Counted from the first letter of the stretch, positions 26,994 to 37,330 are shown. The stretch: 64,000 bases of DNA from an endosymbiont of Bathymodiolus septemdierum str. Myojin knoll (GCF_001547755.1 NZ_AP013042.1:1364001-1428000); one strand, 5' to 3'. Translations and numbers: made by a program. Notes: generated by a model from the sequence alone, not told the origin.

Positions 26994-27450
26994 TCGGGTT
27001 TACTTTATTGTCAGTCATTGAAACATTGCCTGTGAAATAGGAACCGTCTTTTAGGATTATTTTCGGTGCAACCATATCACCAGTAACATTGCCATCTTGA
27101 TGAATAGTGATTTTCTCGCTAGCGTCAATATTACCAGTCATGCTACCTGTTACATTCACCACTCTGGCAAAAATATTAGCCTTAACATTGCCAGATTCTT
27201 CAATAGTAAGAATATTGTTTTTAAGGGTGATAGTACCTTCAACCTTGCCTAAAACACTGACATCATCATTGCCTGAAACTTCACCTTTAATAAAACAGTC
27301 TTTAGAGATGGTTGTTTTTCCTTGGCTAGAAGCGCTAGCAACAGGCGCTTTCTGAGCGCTATTGTCTGTTGTTCTAGGGATGGATCTAGTGGGAGTAGAA
27401 GTCGGCACTTTCGAAGGGGCAATGGTTTGAGGTTTTTTAGTGGCAAACAT
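26950..27450 (-). CDS. Bactofilin
   Basis: 166 residues. A Pro/Thr/Ser-rich disordered N-terminus (to about 45) is followed by a right-handed beta-helix core (residues about 46-150) with repeating hydrophobic-Gly rungs: ISKDCFIKGEVSGND, VLGKVEGTI, ITIHQDGNVTGDM, GSYFTGNVSM. Bactofilins polymerise into cytoskeletal filaments that position cell-wall or polar machinery. The divergent neighbour is lptB, 51 bases away. Confidence 0.9.
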   Translation of the reverse strand: MFATKKPQTIAPSKVPTSTPTRSIPRTTDNSAQKAPVASASSQGKTTISKDCFIKGEVSGNDDVSVLGKVEGTITLKNNILTIEESGNVKANIFARVVNVTGSMTGNIDASEKITIHQDGNVTGDMVAPKIILKDGSYFTGNVSMTDNKVNPINKETTETGKNKHA

Positions 27451-27501
27451 AGGATTAAGTATTAGTGATAAAATTGTTAATTATAATCAATTTTATAAAT
27501 T

Positions 27502-28230
27502 ATGTCTACTGCACACTCTCTTCATATTTCTAATATCAGTAAATCTTATTCAGGCAGAGATATAGTTTCTAATGCTTCATTCTTTGTGCAAAGTGGTGAA
27601 GTGGTAGGCTTGCTGGGTCCAAATGGCGCAGGGAAGACCACTTGCTTTTATATTGCCTGCGGACTGGTTAAATCGGATTCAGGGCAAGTCACTTTGAATG
27701 ATCGCAGGATTGAACACCTGCCGATGCACAAACGCGCCAAGTTAGGGCTGGGTTACCTACCCCAAGAACCCTCTATTTTTAGAAAATTATCTGTTGAAAA
27801 TAACATTATGGCTGTTTTGGAATTAAATACCGCTTTAAATAAAGAAGAAAAAAAAGATAATTTGGAGGGGCTATTGAATGAATTTAACATTCAACATATT
27901 CGCAAAATCAATGGTTTAAGTCTATCTGGCGGTGAAAGGCGACGCGTTGAGATTGCCAGAGCATTGGCAATGCATCCAAAATTCATTCTATTGGACGAAC
28001 CATTTGCAGGCGTTGACCCTATTTCTGTCGGCGACATACAAGAAATTATTTTCCAACTAAAGAACAAAGGTATCGGTGTGCTGATTACCGACCACAACTA
28101 TCGCGAAATGTTAGACACCTGCGACCACTCTTATGTATTACATGGTGGTTCAATCATTGCCGAGGGCAGCAAAGAGCAAATCTTAAATAACAACAGAGTG
28201 CGTGAAGTATATCTTGGTGAGCGTGGCTAA
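27502..28230 (+). CDS. lptB: LPS export ABC transporter ATP-binding protein
   Basis: 242 residues. The ATPase of the LptBFG complex that drives lipopolysaccharide to the outer membrane. Walker [11 protein letters not shown]-loop YLPQEPS, signature [15 protein letters not shown], Walker [14 protein letters not shown] and switch His in ITDHNYRE, all typical of LptB. The rest of the lpt operon (lptA, lptC, rpoN) is not adjacent. The 3' end overlaps tsaD by a few bases. Confidence 0.95.
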   Translation: MSTAHSLHISNISKSYSGRDIVSNASFFVQSGEVVGLLGPNGAGKTTCFYIACGLVKSDSGQVTLNDRRIEHLPMHKRAKLGLGYLPQEPSIFRKLSVENNIMAVLELNTALNKEEKKDNLEGLLNEFNIQHIRKINGLSLSGGERRRVEIARALAMHPKFILLDEPFAGVDPISVGDIQEIIFQLKNKGIGVLITDHNYREMLDTCDHSYVLHGGSIIAEGSKEQILNNNRVREVYLGERG

Positions 28231-29239
28231 ATTTATTACATTAGGCGTAGAAAGTTCTTGCGATGAAACAGGTATTGGCCTGTATTCAGAGCAAGATGGA
28301 TTGATTGCACATCAATTATTTTCTCAAGTCGAAATTCATGCAGAATACGGCGGTGTGGTGCCAGAATTAGCGTCCCGTGATCATATTCAGCGCGTTCTAC
28401 CTTTAATTAAAGCCGTCTTAAAAGACGCCAATTTATCACTCACCGATATTGATGGCATCGCCTATACAGCCGGTCCAGGCTTAGCAGGGGCATTATTAGT
28501 TGGCAGTGCGGTGGCAAAATCTTTAGCATGGAGCCTTAAAATCCCATCACTTGGCGTACACCATATGGAAGGGCATTTACTCGCCCCTTTGCTAGAAGAC
28601 AAACAGCCTGATTTTCCTTTTGTGGCATTATTGGTTTCAGGCGGACACACGATGTTGGTTGATGTAAAAGCCATCGGGCAATACAAAATATTAGGCGAAT
28701 CTTTAGACGATGCCGTGGGAGAAGCCTTTGATAAAACGGCTAAGATTTTAGGTTTGGGCTACCCTGGAGGTCCCGCCTTATCAGCCCTTGCTGAACAAGG
28801 CACCGAAGGCGTTTTCAAATTCCCAAGACCAATGATAGACAGACCTGGACTTGATTTTAGCTTCAGTGGTTTAAAAACTTTTGCCCGCAATACTTTTACC
28901 AAACACCCCGAAAAAAAAGCCGATATTGCCAAAGCCTTTGAAGTCGCCGCAACACAAACTCTAATGATTAAATGCCGTCGTGCTTTAAAAGAAACAGGGC
29001 GACAAACTTTGGTGGTTGCAGGTGGTGTGAGCGCCAATACCGCCTTACGCAGGGAATTAGATACAATGGGTTCAAAACTTGGCGTCAATGTTTTTTATCC
29101 AAGACAAGAATTCTGCACGGATAATGGTGCGATGATTGCTTTGGCAGGGCATTTGAGATTAGTCAAAGGACAAGTCACAGCTGGCACCGACATTAGCATC
29201 AATCCAAGGTGGAGCATAGAAACGTTAGAGGTAGTATGA
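28223..29239 (+). CDS. tsaD: tRNA N6-threonylcarbamoyladenosine synthase, TsaD
   Basis: 338 residues from a GTG at 28223 ([17 protein letters not shown]), the length of other TsaD proteins; GTGs at 28217 and 28202 are also in frame. Transfers threonylcarbamoyl to A37 of ANN-decoding tRNAs, with TsaB and TsaE. Metal ligands are in HHMEGH, and other ASKHA motifs are VSGGHTML and [13 protein letters not shown]. Overlaps lptB by 8 bases and comM by 4 (ATGA). Confidence 0.96.
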   Translation: MAKFITLGVESSCDETGIGLYSEQDGLIAHQLFSQVEIHAEYGGVVPELASRDHIQRVLPLIKAVLKDANLSLTDIDGIAYTAGPGLAGALLVGSAVAKSLAWSLKIPSLGVHHMEGHLLAPLLEDKQPDFPFVALLVSGGHTMLVDVKAIGQYKILGESLDDAVGEAFDKTAKILGLGYPGGPALSALAEQGTEGVFKFPRPMIDRPGLDFSFSGLKTFARNTFTKHPEKKADIAKAFEVAATQTLMIKCRRALKETGRQTLVVAGGVSANTALRRELDTMGSKLGVNVFYPRQEFCTDNGAMIALAGHLRLVKGQVTAGTDISINPRWSIETLEVV

Positions 29240-30744
29240 GTAAATTAGCCAAAATTTTTACCCGCGCCTCTACAGGCATGCAAGCACCTCTCGTCACCAT
29301 TGAAGTACACATTTCAGGCGGATTACCAGGGTTTTCCATTGTCGGTTTGCCTGAAGGTGCCGTGCGTGAAAGTAAAGACCGCGTGCGCAGTGCCTTGATG
29401 AATTCAGGTTTTAAATTGCCAAAAGGTCGCATTACCGTCAGTCTTGCCCCTGCCAACCTGCCAAAAAGTGGTGGGCGTTACGATTTACCAATTGCAATTG
29501 GTCTTTTAATAGCAAGCGAACAAATCAACCCTAGCGTCAACTTTAGGCAATTTGAATTTTTCGGAGAATTGGGGTTAGACGGTGTATTGCGCGTCACTGA
29601 GGGCCTGCTACCCGCCATTATTGCCAGTAGCCAAGACCAACGCAATATCATTCTGCCCGTGCAAGATGCCAACCAATACGCATTAGTCAGTCAAGCAAAA
29701 ATCTATCCATGCGAGAGTCTTTTACAAGTCTGCGAACTGCTACATGGTGCAGACAATATCAATCAATTAGTGCATAATTTAGCCGATGAACAACTTGCTT
29801 ATCAAAACGATTTTTCTCAAGTCAAAGGTCAGTACCACGCCAAACGCGCCTTAGAAATTGCCGTGAGTGGTGGGCATAATTTATTACTAATCGGTCCACC
29901 TGGCTCAGGTAAAACAATGTTGGCAGAACGCTTACCCTCTATCATGCCACCCCTCACCACTGACAAGGCACTAGAAAGAGCATCTGTCTATTCCGTCGCT
30001 AATAAGCCACTAGATTTAACGCAATTAAAAATCCGCTCATTTCGCAGCCCGCACCATTCGTCTTCGGCAGTCGCCTTAGTCGGTGGTGGCTCGCCACCCA
30101 AACCCGGTGAAATCTCATTGGCTCACGAAGGTGTGTTGTTTTTAGACGAATTACCCGAATTCCCAAGGAGTGTTTTAGAGGTATTACGCCAACCTTTAGA
30201 AAGTGGTGAAATCCACCTATCACGCGCTGCACAACAATCCACTTTCCCCGCTAATTTCCAACTTATCGGCGCAATGAACCCCTGCCCATGCGGCTATTAT
30301 GGCGATGGCACAGCTAAATGCCATTGCACAGCCGACCAAATTGATAAATACAAAAACAAAATATCAGGTCCATTATTAGACAGAATCGATATGGTACTAA
30401 CCGTGCCACCCCTACCAAAAGAAATCCTGCTTAACCAAACCGCAGAAGAAACCGAAACCAGCGAAACCATCAGGCAACGCGTCATCAAAGCTTACAACAT
30501 ACAACTCAAACGCCAAGGTAAATCTAACGACAAACTTGCGCCCGATGAAATCGAAAAACTTACTCATCTAAATGCAGACAACAAACACTTATTATCCAGC
30601 GTCATCGACAAGCTCAACCTATCCGCCCGCGCCTACCACCGCATCCTAAAAGTTGCCAGAACCATTGCTGATTTAGAAGGCAATGCAATTGTGGATAAGC
30701 CGCACTTGATTGAAGCGATTGGGTATCGACGGTTTAATGATTAA
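29236..30744 (+). CDS. comM: ComM/YifB, Mg chelatase-like AAA+ protein, intact copy
   Basis: 502 residues from ATG 29236 (E. coli YifB 506). ComM is a hexameric branch-migration helicase that widens integration of foreign DNA during natural transformation. N-terminal domain ([25 protein letters not shown]), Walker A GPPGSGKT, Walker B FLDELPE, sensor region [18 protein letters not shown] with clustered Cys, arginine finger and the C-terminal [18 protein letters not shown]. Positions 29548-30287 recur inverted at 8086-8825, and 30280-30731 recur inverted at 141-592. Together the two island fragments rebuild this gene from codon 105 on, so the intact copy and the island have exchanged or shared sequence recently. 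Confidence 0.95.
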   Translation: MSKLAKIFTRASTGMQAPLVTIEVHISGGLPGFSIVGLPEGAVRESKDRVRSALMNSGFKLPKGRITVSLAPANLPKSGGRYDLPIAIGLLIASEQINPSVNFRQFEFFGELGLDGVLRVTEGLLPAIIASSQDQRNIILPVQDANQYALVSQAKIYPCESLLQVCELLHGADNINQLVHNLADEQLAYQNDFSQVKGQYHAKRALEIAVSGGHNLLLIGPPGSGKTMLAERLPSIMPPLTTDKALERASVYSVANKPLDLTQLKIRSFRSPHHSSSAVALVGGGSPPKPGEISLAHEGVLFLDELPEFPRSVLEVLRQPLESGEIHLSRAAQQSTFPANFQLIGAMNPCPCGYYGDGTAKCHCTADQIDKYKNKISGPLLDRIDMVLTVPPLPKEILLNQTAEETETSETIRQRVIKAYNIQLKRQGKSNDKLAPDEIEKLTHLNADNKHLLSSVIDKLNLSARAYHRILKVARTIADLEGNAIVDKPHLIEAIGYRRFND

Positions 30745-30781
30745 TATAAAATACATACTCGCTTAAATAAAAATAGAAACA

Positions 30782-31513
30782 ATGATAATAATCCCAGCAA
30801 TAGATTTAAAAGACGGTCAATGTGTGCGTTTGAGGCAAGGTTTGATGGAGGATACCACGGTATTTTCTGACAACCCTGTGGAGATGGCGAAGCAGTGGGT
30901 TGACCAAGGGGCGAGGCGTTTGCACTTGGTGGACCTCAATGGGGCATTTGAGGGTAAGCCGATTAATGCGCAAAGTGTGACTGAAATTACTCGGGCGTTT
31001 CCCGATTTGCCGGTACAAATTGGGGGTGGAATTCGCACGATGGAGATTGCCAATACTTATATTGAGGCGGGAATTAGTTATTTGATTATTGGCACGATGG
31101 CAGTGACACGGCCTGAATTTGTGTCAGAATTGTGCCGTGAATTTCCTGGCAAAATTATCGTTGGTTTGGATGCGAACAATGGCTTGGTGGCAACAGAAGG
31201 TTGGGCAACACAGACTGATTTGCAGGTGGTGGATTTGTCGAAAAAGTTTGAGCAAGATGGTGTAAGCGCTATTGTTTATACCGATATTGCCCGTGATGGG
31301 ATGATGCAAGGAGTAAATATTGAAGCAACTTCGAGTCTTGCCAAACAGACTTCAATTCCGATTATTGCATCGGGCGGCATTACCAATATTAATGATATTT
31401 CGGGGCTCTTAACTGAAGCACATCACGGCATCACAGGGGCAATTACAGGGCGTGCAATTTATGAAGGCACACTTGATTTTAAACAAGCGCAGGACTTGTG
31501 CGACGCTAAATAA
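30782..31513 (+). CDS. hisA: ProFAR isomerase (histidine synthesis)
   Basis: 243 residues. Catalyses the Amadori rearrangement in histidine synthesis. [17 protein letters not shown] holds the catalytic Asp8; phosphate-binding loops are QIGGGIRTM and [12 protein letters not shown], and the second catalytic Asp is in [13 protein letters not shown]. The rest of the his operon is not adjacent. The stop and the next start overlap (TAATG). Confidence 0.97.
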   Translation: MIIIPAIDLKDGQCVRLRQGLMEDTTVFSDNPVEMAKQWVDQGARRLHLVDLNGAFEGKPINAQSVTEITRAFPDLPVQIGGGIRTMEIANTYIEAGISYLIIGTMAVTRPEFVSELCREFPGKIIVGLDANNGLVATEGWATQTDLQVVDLSKKFEQDGVSAIVYTDIARDGMMQGVNIEATSSLAKQTSIPIIASGGITNINDISGLLTEAHHGITGAITGRAIYEGTLDFKQAQDLCDAK

Positions 31514-31809
31514 TGCTTATTGAAGTCGCCTACGCCTTAGAAAACAAACAGACGCTACTTACTTTAGAGGTAGAGAAAGGCACAACGCTCAAACAAGCAA
31601 TTGAAGCATCCGGCATATTAGATAGTTACCCACAAATTGATTTAGACAAAGATAAAACCGGAATTTTTGGCAGAATTGCTAAATTAGACACAATTTTGCG
31701 TGAAAAAGACCGTGTAGAAATCTACCGACCACTGATTGCCGATCCAAAAAAAGTGCGTAAAGAACGCGCTGCACAAGGTAAGAAAATGCGAAGTGGTAAA
31801 AAGGTTTAA
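31513..31809 (+). CDS. rnfH: RnfH family protein
   Basis: 98 residues, a beta-grasp (ubiquitin-like) protein of the RnfH/UPF0125 family: IEVAYALENKQTLL, GTTLKQAIEASGI, GIFGRIAKLDTILREKDRVEIYRPL. It ends in a basic tail. Its function is not firmly known; the name comes from association with rnf clusters in some species, none of which is here. Translationally coupled to hisA. Confidence 0.9.
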   Translation: MLIEVAYALENKQTLLTLEVEKGTTLKQAIEASGILDSYPQIDLDKDKTGIFGRIAKLDTILREKDRVEIYRPLIADPKKVRKERAAQGKKMRSGKKV

Positions 31810-31849
31810 TTTTTGTTAAAATAGTTGTTTAATATTTATTAAACCTTAA

Positions 31850-32680
31850 ATGAACGAAGATTGCCCTCCCTCGACATTGTCTTTTGGACAAAGACTAAAA
31901 AAACGATTTTTCCATATACCCATTCATTCAAATGAGGGGTTGCTACAAGCATTAAAAGAAGCGGAAAAAAACCACATTATCGATTCTCACAGTCGTAGCC
32001 TTATAGAAGGCACCTTGCAACTTGAAAATATGGAAGTGCGCGATGTAATGGTGCCTAAGTCAAAAATGGTACTGATTCAAAATGACATCTCAACCGAGCA
32101 ATTATTGGCAACAATGGTGCAATCATCACATTCCAGGTTCCCTGTGTTGAACGCACAAGGAGATAAGATTCAAGGGGTTATTTTAGCAAAAGATTTACTC
32201 GGTCATCTGTCCAATGAAGACAGTAAAGATTTCAGTTTTCAAGAATATCTACGCCAGGTGTTACTAGTGCCAGAAAGTAAAACACTGGGCTCATTGATGC
32301 GGGATTTTCAACAAAAACATTCCCACATGGCAGTCGTAGTTGATGAATATGGTGAGATTGCTGGTTTGGTCACATTAGAAGATATATTGGAGCAAATCGT
32401 GGGCGAAATTGAAGACGAGCACGATATGGAAGAAGAGGATATTATTGATTTTGGTAATGGCAGGTATTTACTAAAGGCCACAACGCCGATTGAAGAGTTT
32501 AATAAATTTTTTACCGTCGCATTGCAAGTAGAAGATGCAGACACTATAGCAGGCCTAGTGATTGCCGGCTTTACTTATTTGCCAGAGCAAAAAGACAAAA
32601 TAACACTACAAGGGTTTAATTTTAAAGTCTTGAAAGCCGATTCTCGTCGATTACACCTATTGGAGGTAACCAAAGCATAA
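31850..32680 (+). CDS. corC: CorC/HlyC-type CBS-domain protein
   Basis: 276 residues. Two CBS domains (about 65-185; VRDVMVPKSKMV, SHSRFPVL, HSHMAVVVDEYGEIAGLVTLEDILEQIVGEIEDE) and a C-terminal CorC/HlyC domain (about 200-275). No membrane segments, so the soluble CorC form. Linked in enteric bacteria to Mg2+/Co2+ handling, though the direct role is debated. Ends one base into pmbA. Confidence 0.92.
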   Translation: MNEDCPPSTLSFGQRLKKRFFHIPIHSNEGLLQALKEAEKNHIIDSHSRSLIEGTLQLENMEVRDVMVPKSKMVLIQNDISTEQLLATMVQSSHSRFPVLNAQGDKIQGVILAKDLLGHLSNEDSKDFSFQEYLRQVLLVPESKTLGSLMRDFQQKHSHMAVVVDEYGEIAGLVTLEDILEQIVGEIEDEHDMEEEDIIDFGNGRYLLKATTPIEEFNKFFTVALQVEDADTIAGLVIAGFTYLPEQKDKITLQGFNFKVLKADSRRLHLLEVTKA

Positions 32681-33999
32681 TGTCATCTTTAGAACGAATC
32701 GCACACACGGCAATTGCGTTATTAAAAAAATACAAAGTCAGTGATTATGAAATATCGCTGAGTTCCAGTTCGGGTGTTTCTACCACCGTGCGATTGGGCA
32801 AAGTAGAAACCTTGCAATATCATTTAGACAAAAGCTTTGATGTCAATGTATATTTTGGCAACAAAAAAGGACACGCATCCAGCGTTGACACCAGTACCAT
32901 AAGCCTTGAAAAAACCATCGAGTCCGCTTGTTTGATTGCCAAATATACCCAGGAAGACCCCTTTAATAGCTTGGCACCAAAAAAATTAATGGCATTTGAT
33001 AGACCTGATTTGGATTTGTATTATCCTTGGGATTTAGACGCGCAGCAGAGCATTGAATTGGCAAAATCCTGCGAAGAAGTCGCACTCGCACAAAACGAAA
33101 TAGACAATTCTGAAGGCGCTGAAGTGTCCAGTTTTCAAGGCGAAGGTTTGTACGCCAACTCCAATGATTTGATTGCCACACAAAGTAGCACGAGACATTC
33201 GTTAAACTGTTCTCTGATTGCCAAACGCGGTGATGATATGCAAACGGCTTATGAATATACCACGGCACTTGATGCTAGGGATTTAGAAAGCCCTCAAAAA
33301 GTGGGCGAAAAAGCCGCAAAATTAGCCCAACAAAAACTAGGGTCTCGCACGATTAAATCACAAAAATGCCCCGTGATTTTTTCCGCTCGCCTTTCTAGCG
33401 GCTTATTTTCTAGCCTTTTAGGTGCGTTGAACGGCTCCAGTCAGTATAAAAAATCCACTTTTTTGCTCAATAGTATCGACAAAATTGTCTTACCAGAAGA
33501 CATCAGTTTATTCGAAAACCCTTTTGCCAAAAAGACTTTAGGTGCCAAAACGATGGACCATGACGGCGTACTCAAACGCGAGCAATATTTCATTCAAGAT
33601 GGACGCGTCAAGCAGTATGTGATGGGACAATACTCTGCCAACCAATTGGGCTTAAAAACTACCGCAAATGCAGGTGGTGTCAGCAATGTTATTATTAAAG
33701 AAAACTTCAACGGCGGTTTAGATACACTAATTAAAGCAATGGGAAAAGGCTTAGTCGTAACCGAATTAATGGGACAAGGCGTGAACGGCACAACAGGCGA
33801 TTATTCCCGTGGCGCCTTGGGTTTTTGGGTAGAAAATGGCGAAATCCAATACCCAGTCTCAGGGCTCACCATCGCTGGCAACCTCAAAGAAATGCTACTC
33901 GGTATTGTGCATATCGGCAACGATGTGGACCACCGTAGCAATATCAAAGTCGGCTCAGTTTTGGTTAATCAAATGACGGTGGCAGGTGATAGTGCTTAA
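32680..33999 (+). CDS. pmbA: Metalloprotease subunit PmbA/TldE
   Basis: 439 residues. Partner of TldD in a heterodimeric zinc protease that processes modified peptides such as microcins and degrades CcdA. PmbA is the subunit without the metal site. Typical segments are YEISLSSSSGVSTTVRLGKVE, SSQYKKSTFLLNS, GVNGTTGDYSRGALGFWVENGEI and LTIAGNLKEMLLGI. tldD is not in the window. Confidence 0.94.
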   Translation: MSSLERIAHTAIALLKKYKVSDYEISLSSSSGVSTTVRLGKVETLQYHLDKSFDVNVYFGNKKGHASSVDTSTISLEKTIESACLIAKYTQEDPFNSLAPKKLMAFDRPDLDLYYPWDLDAQQSIELAKSCEEVALAQNEIDNSEGAEVSSFQGEGLYANSNDLIATQSSTRHSLNCSLIAKRGDDMQTAYEYTTALDARDLESPQKVGEKAAKLAQQKLGSRTIKSQKCPVIFSARLSSGLFSSLLGALNGSSQYKKSTFLLNSIDKIVLPEDISLFENPFAKKTLGAKTMDHDGVLKREQYFIQDGRVKQYVMGQYSANQLGLKTTANAGGVSNVIIKENFNGGLDTLIKAMGKGLVVTELMGQGVNGTTGDYSRGALGFWVENGEIQYPVSGLTIAGNLKEMLLGIVHIGNDVDHRSNIKVGSVLVNQMTVAGDSA

Positions 34000-35143
34000 T
34001 TTTGACATTCTTATTGTCGGTGGTGGTATGGTTGGAAAAGCGTTTGCCTTATCAATGGCAAAGCAAAATTTAAACATTGCCATCATTGAGCCTAACAACC
34101 CAAATCCTAAAATAAAAACCGCTTTCCATACCCGCGTTAGCGCTATCACCCCAACTTCAGAAATATTTTTGCAAAGCATTGGTGTATGGAATAAAATCCA
34201 ACGCAAATATGCCTTTACCGACACCAAGGTATGGGATCAAAACTCCCACGGACACTTAGACTTTTCCACCACCGATAACCGCGCAACGCATCTTGGACAT
34301 ATCATCGAAAATGACTGCATTCAGTCTGCAATGTTTACTGAATTAGCCACCACTAATGTGCAATTTATTCATGCAAAAGTAAAAGATATAAACAAAATTA
34401 AACACGGATATGCCCTACATTTAGACAACAAGCAAACCTTGGAATGTACGCTGCTCATCGGCGCCGATGGCGCCCGTTCTCGTATTCGAGACTTAGCCAA
34501 CATCGCCTTTGGCGATACTGATTACCAGCAAAAAGCCATCGTCTGTAACATCCGTGCCGACCACGCTTTTAAGAACACCACTTGGCAACGATTTTTATCT
34601 GATAGCATCATTGCCCTCCTGCCCCTTAACAATAATGAGGCCTCCATCGTCTGGTCAGCCAACAACCAACTCGCTGATGAATTACTCGCACTACCCCCAG
34701 AGTCCTTCGCCGATCGCCTCTCGGCAAGCGTCGAGTACCGCTTCGGCAGTTTTGAAGTCCTCAGTAAAATCCAAGCCTTCCCTCTCATCGAACGCAGTGC
34801 CAAAGAATATGTTCAAGCCAACCTCGCCCTAATCGGTGACTCAGCCCACAATATCCATCCCCTGGCAGGACAAGGTGTAAATCTAGGTTTTGCCGATGTT
34901 ATCGAATTATCAAAACAATTAACAACAAATAGCACCAAATTAGGAGATTTTCAAACCCTTAGAAAATACGCCCGTGCCCGTCGATTAGACAACGAATTAA
35001 TGGCAAAAACCATGACAACTCTAAATTGGGTATACAAAGAAAACAGCGAACCATTGCGTTGGCTACGCGGTTTTGGTATGAATGTTATTAATGAAGTTCC
35101 AGCCTTAAAGTCTTTTTTCCAAAAACACGCTAGCGGTAAATAG
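33992..35143 (+). CDS. Ubiquinone-type FAD monooxygenase (UbiH/UbiF/UbiI family)
   Basis: 383 residues from GTG 33992; GTG 33986 is also possible. Hydroxylates the ring of ubiquinone precursors. FAD-binding motifs: ILIVGGGMVGKAFALSMA at the N-terminus, LIGADGARSRIRDLA (DG motif) and LALIGDSAHNIHPLAGQGVNLGFAD (GD motif). Which ring position it modifies cannot be told from sequence; some gammaproteobacteria use one enzyme for several positions. Overlaps pmbA by 8 bases. Confidence 0.9.
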   Translation: MLNFDILIVGGGMVGKAFALSMAKQNLNIAIIEPNNPNPKIKTAFHTRVSAITPTSEIFLQSIGVWNKIQRKYAFTDTKVWDQNSHGHLDFSTTDNRATHLGHIIENDCIQSAMFTELATTNVQFIHAKVKDINKIKHGYALHLDNKQTLECTLLIGADGARSRIRDLANIAFGDTDYQQKAIVCNIRADHAFKNTTWQRFLSDSIIALLPLNNNEASIVWSANNQLADELLALPPESFADRLSASVEYRFGSFEVLSKIQAFPLIERSAKEYVQANLALIGDSAHNIHPLAGQGVNLGFADVIELSKQLTTNSTKLGDFQTLRKYARARRLDNELMAKTMTTLNWVYKENSEPLRWLRGFGMNVINEVPALKSFFQKHASGK

Positions 35144-35681
35144 TCGTCGGCGTAATCACCGCATCAAGTGGCACATCCCATGCCCGCGTTTCTATTGCAT
35201 CCACTTGCTGGCAATCAAATGCCAATCCGTACAATTTTGGATGTGTCTGCTTTTGTCTAAACGCAAGCGTTCGGTCATAAAAACCCCCGCCCATACCAAT
35301 CCGATTTTTATTTTGATCAAACCCCACCAAAGGCATAAAAATTACATCCATCTGCTCCGCATTTAACAACACAGAAGTATCTGGCTCCTTGATGCCGAAG
35401 CGATTTTTCTTAAATTTATCACCAATTTTGGCAAATTTAAGTAATTTTCCAACCAAAACAGGCAAAAATATCTCTATTTTTTGAAGTTTTAGCCATTTTT
35501 CGATGTGTTTTGGGTCAATTTCTCCATCATTTTCCAAATATAAGGCAACTTTATGCCTATATTCAATTTTTGCAACCATTTTTACCTGAGAAGCAAGGAT
35601 TTTTGCAAAACGCTCTCTTTCACGCGGTTCAATATCGAGTCGTTGTTGTCTGAGCGTCTGCCGAAGTGTTTTCATTTGCAT
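35130..35681 (-). CDS. 5-formyltetrahydrofolate cyclo-ligase (YgfA family)
   Basis: 183 residues. Converts 5-formyl-THF to 5,10-methenyl-THF with ATP. The signature PLVGFDQNKNRIGMGGGFYDRTL includes the GGGYYDR-like loop, and basic residues at the N-terminus (LRQTLRQQRLDIEPRERERF) match the family. Lies directly downstream of 6S RNA, as ygfA does in E. coli. Its last 14 bases overlap the convergent hydroxylase gene. Confidence 0.93.
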   Translation of the reverse strand: MQMKTLRQTLRQQRLDIEPRERERFAKILASQVKMVAKIEYRHKVALYLENDGEIDPKHIEKWLKLQKIEIFLPVLVGKLLKFAKIGDKFKKNRFGIKEPDTSVLLNAEQMDVIFMPLVGFDQNKNRIGMGGGFYDRTLAFRQKQTHPKLYGLAFDCQQVDAIETRAWDVPLDAVITPTTIYR

Positions 35682-35697
35682 AAAACCCGTAAAATTC

Positions 35698-35888
35698 AGT
35701 GTCTATCATACTCGCGTGACTTTAAACCTGAACCATTAAGGTTCAAGGCGGAAGTTCGAAGCATACCGCAGGCTTCCCGCTTCAATACCCAAAGGCAAGG
35801 CGGGCTTGCACAATAGCACACTATCTCATCTCCTTATTTTTTATTTATCAGCTCAGGGGACAAAAGTCAACGCAAGTACAATAGACAA
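35698..35888 (-). ncRNA. ssrS: 6S RNA
   Basis: About 190 nt on the minus strand, upstream of the cyclo-ligase gene. The minus strand reads GTCCCCTGAGCTGATA near the 5' side, almost the conserved AGUCCCCUGAGCCGAUA of E. coli 6S RNA, and CCTTGAACCTTAATGGTTCA near the 3' side, matching CCUUGAACCAAGGGUUCA. The two ends pair into the long terminal stem (TGTCTATTGTACTTGCG with CGCGAGTATGATAGACA). 6S RNA binds sigma-70 RNA polymerase and dampens transcription in stationary phase. Ends are placed from the stem and are approximate. Confidence 0.92.
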
Positions 35889-35927
35889 TTATTATTATCA
35901 CCTGTTATGAGAATAATAGCAATTTTT

Positions 35928-36599
35928 TTACTCAGCCCGTGCCAAGGTCATAACATCGCAGTGAGTGACTTGTGTGTTTTTGAGGATGGTAATGGCAAGC
36001 TCGTTAAGGCTGGCACCAGTGGTTATGATATCGTCAACAAGGAGAATTTTTTTATAGGGCATAGAGGTGACGGAGAAGGCACCCTTAATTTCAGCGCGGC
36101 GTTGTTCGGGGGTAAGCTCAAAGAGTGGCTGGGTGGCTTTAATGCGCTGGACGCTACGGATGTCAATAGGTGTTTTAGTACGCTGTTGTATTTTACGCAA
36201 GAACTCTAGAGTTTGATTAAAACCGCGTTGTTTGATGCGTTGTTTACTCAGTGGCATGGGGAGGATAGCGTCATAGGTTGGCAAGGTTTGGTACAGGGTG
36301 TATAGTTGCCGAGCGAAGTAATTGCCAATGCAGAATTGCTGGTTATACTTAAAATCTTTGATGAGCTGGGCAATGGCACCTTGGTAGTCGTATAAGGTGT
36401 AAGTACGGTTAAAAGCAGGGGAATTAGTAAGGCAGGGAATACAAAAATCAAGGTGCCCAGTAATGGGATAAGCACAAGTTTTGCAACGCTGAGGGCTACT
36501 GCTAAAATCTTGAGCGCAGGTGTCGCAAATGCAGAAATTTGCTTGCTCTGAACACAAGACACAGGTTTGCTTAAGTATTAATCCCTGGTAAATACCCAT
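35928..36599 (-). CDS. comF: ComF/GntX-family phosphoribosyltransferase-like protein
   Basis: 223 residues. An N-terminal zinc-binding region with four CxxC-type pairs (CVLC, CDTC, CKTC, CIPC) and a C-terminal PRPP-binding fold with KILLVDDIITTGASLNE. The family is tied to natural DNA uptake in Haemophilus and Gram-positive bacteria and to gluconate or iron-sulfur metabolism as GntX. With comM in the same window it fits a competence set, but other com genes are not seen. Its start overlaps the end of yaaA by 22 bases. Confidence 0.9.
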   Translation of the reverse strand: MGIYQGLILKQTCVLCSEQANFCICDTCAQDFSSSPQRCKTCAYPITGHLDFCIPCLTNSPAFNRTYTLYDYQGAIAQLIKDFKYNQQFCIGNYFARQLYTLYQTLPTYDAILPMPLSKQRIKQRGFNQTLEFLRKIQQRTKTPIDIRSVQRIKATQPLFELTPEQRRAEIKGAFSVTSMPYKKILLVDDIITTGASLNELAITILKNTQVTHCDVMTLARAE

Positions 36600-37330
36600 G
36601 TGCTGTCGTCGGAAAGGTCGGGCTTGAATTGATAACCTTCAATATCAAATGCTTTGAGGGATTCTGGGGTAGTGAAACGGTTTTTTATCATATAGTTGAC
36701 CATTAATCCGCGGGCGCGTTTGGCGTAGATTCCGATGATTTTGTATTGGTCGTTTTTAAGTTCTTTGAAGACGATATTGATGATTTTTGCATTCAGGGAT
36801 TTTTTGTCAATCGCTTTAAAATACTCATTGGAGGCGAGGTTGATAATGGTTTTTGATTCGTCTTCGTTGAGGATTTTTGAGATTTTATCTCCCCAAAACT
36901 CATAGAGATTTTTGCCTTTGCTACTGACCAATCTGGTGCCCATTTCTAAACGGTAAGGGGCAATCAAATCTAAGGGACGAATAACGCCGTATAATCCTGA
37001 TAACATACGCAATGAGGCTTGGGCAAAGTCTAAATCTTCAGCATCTAAACTGAGGGCATCAATGCCGTTATAAACATCCCCTTTGAAGGCTAACAAAGCT
37101 TGTTTGGCGTTGGCAAGCGTAAAAGGGATTTTAAAAGTTTGAAAACGCTCGTAATTAAGGGCAGAAAGTTTTTCACTAATGGACATTAACTCAGCAATGT
37201 CATTTTGACTTTTGCTTTTGAGTAATTTAACCAACTCCTCTGTCTCTTTGATTTGCCTGGTTTGCGTATGAGTAGTGATATCACTGGAGTTGAAGTCTTG
37301 GGTTTTTGAGGGGGAAATAACAGCCAGCAT
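36578..37330 (-). CDS. yaaA: Peroxide stress protein YaaA
   Basis: 250 residues, DUF328 family. Starts MLAVISPSKTQDF and has FKGDVYNGIDA, LSGLYGVIRPLDLIAPYRLEMGTRL and YAKRARGLMVNYM, all typical. In E. coli YaaA lowers free iron and protects DNA during H2O2 stress. First gene of a two-gene unit with comF. Confidence 0.94.
   Translation of the reverse strand: MLAVISPSKTQDFNSSDITTHTQTRQIKETEELVKLLKSKSQNDIAELMSISEKLSALNYERFQTFKIPFTLANAKQALLAFKGDVYNGIDALSLDAEDLDFAQASLRMLSGLYGVIRPLDLIAPYRLEMGTRLVSSKGKNLYEFWGDKISKILNEDESKTIINLASNEYFKAIDKKSLNAKIINIVFKELKNDQYKIIGIYAKRARGLMVNYMIKNRFTTPESLKAFDIEGYQFKPDLSDDSTWVFTRD

Noticed and set aside
27502-28230. Branched-chain amino acid ATPase LivG/LivF
   Set aside because: The signature [15 protein letters not shown], length and Q-loop favour LptB, and no liv genes are near.
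35553-35816. Plus-strand 87-codon frame
   Set aside because: It lies over the 6S RNA and the 5' end of the cyclo-ligase gene and shows no protein features.
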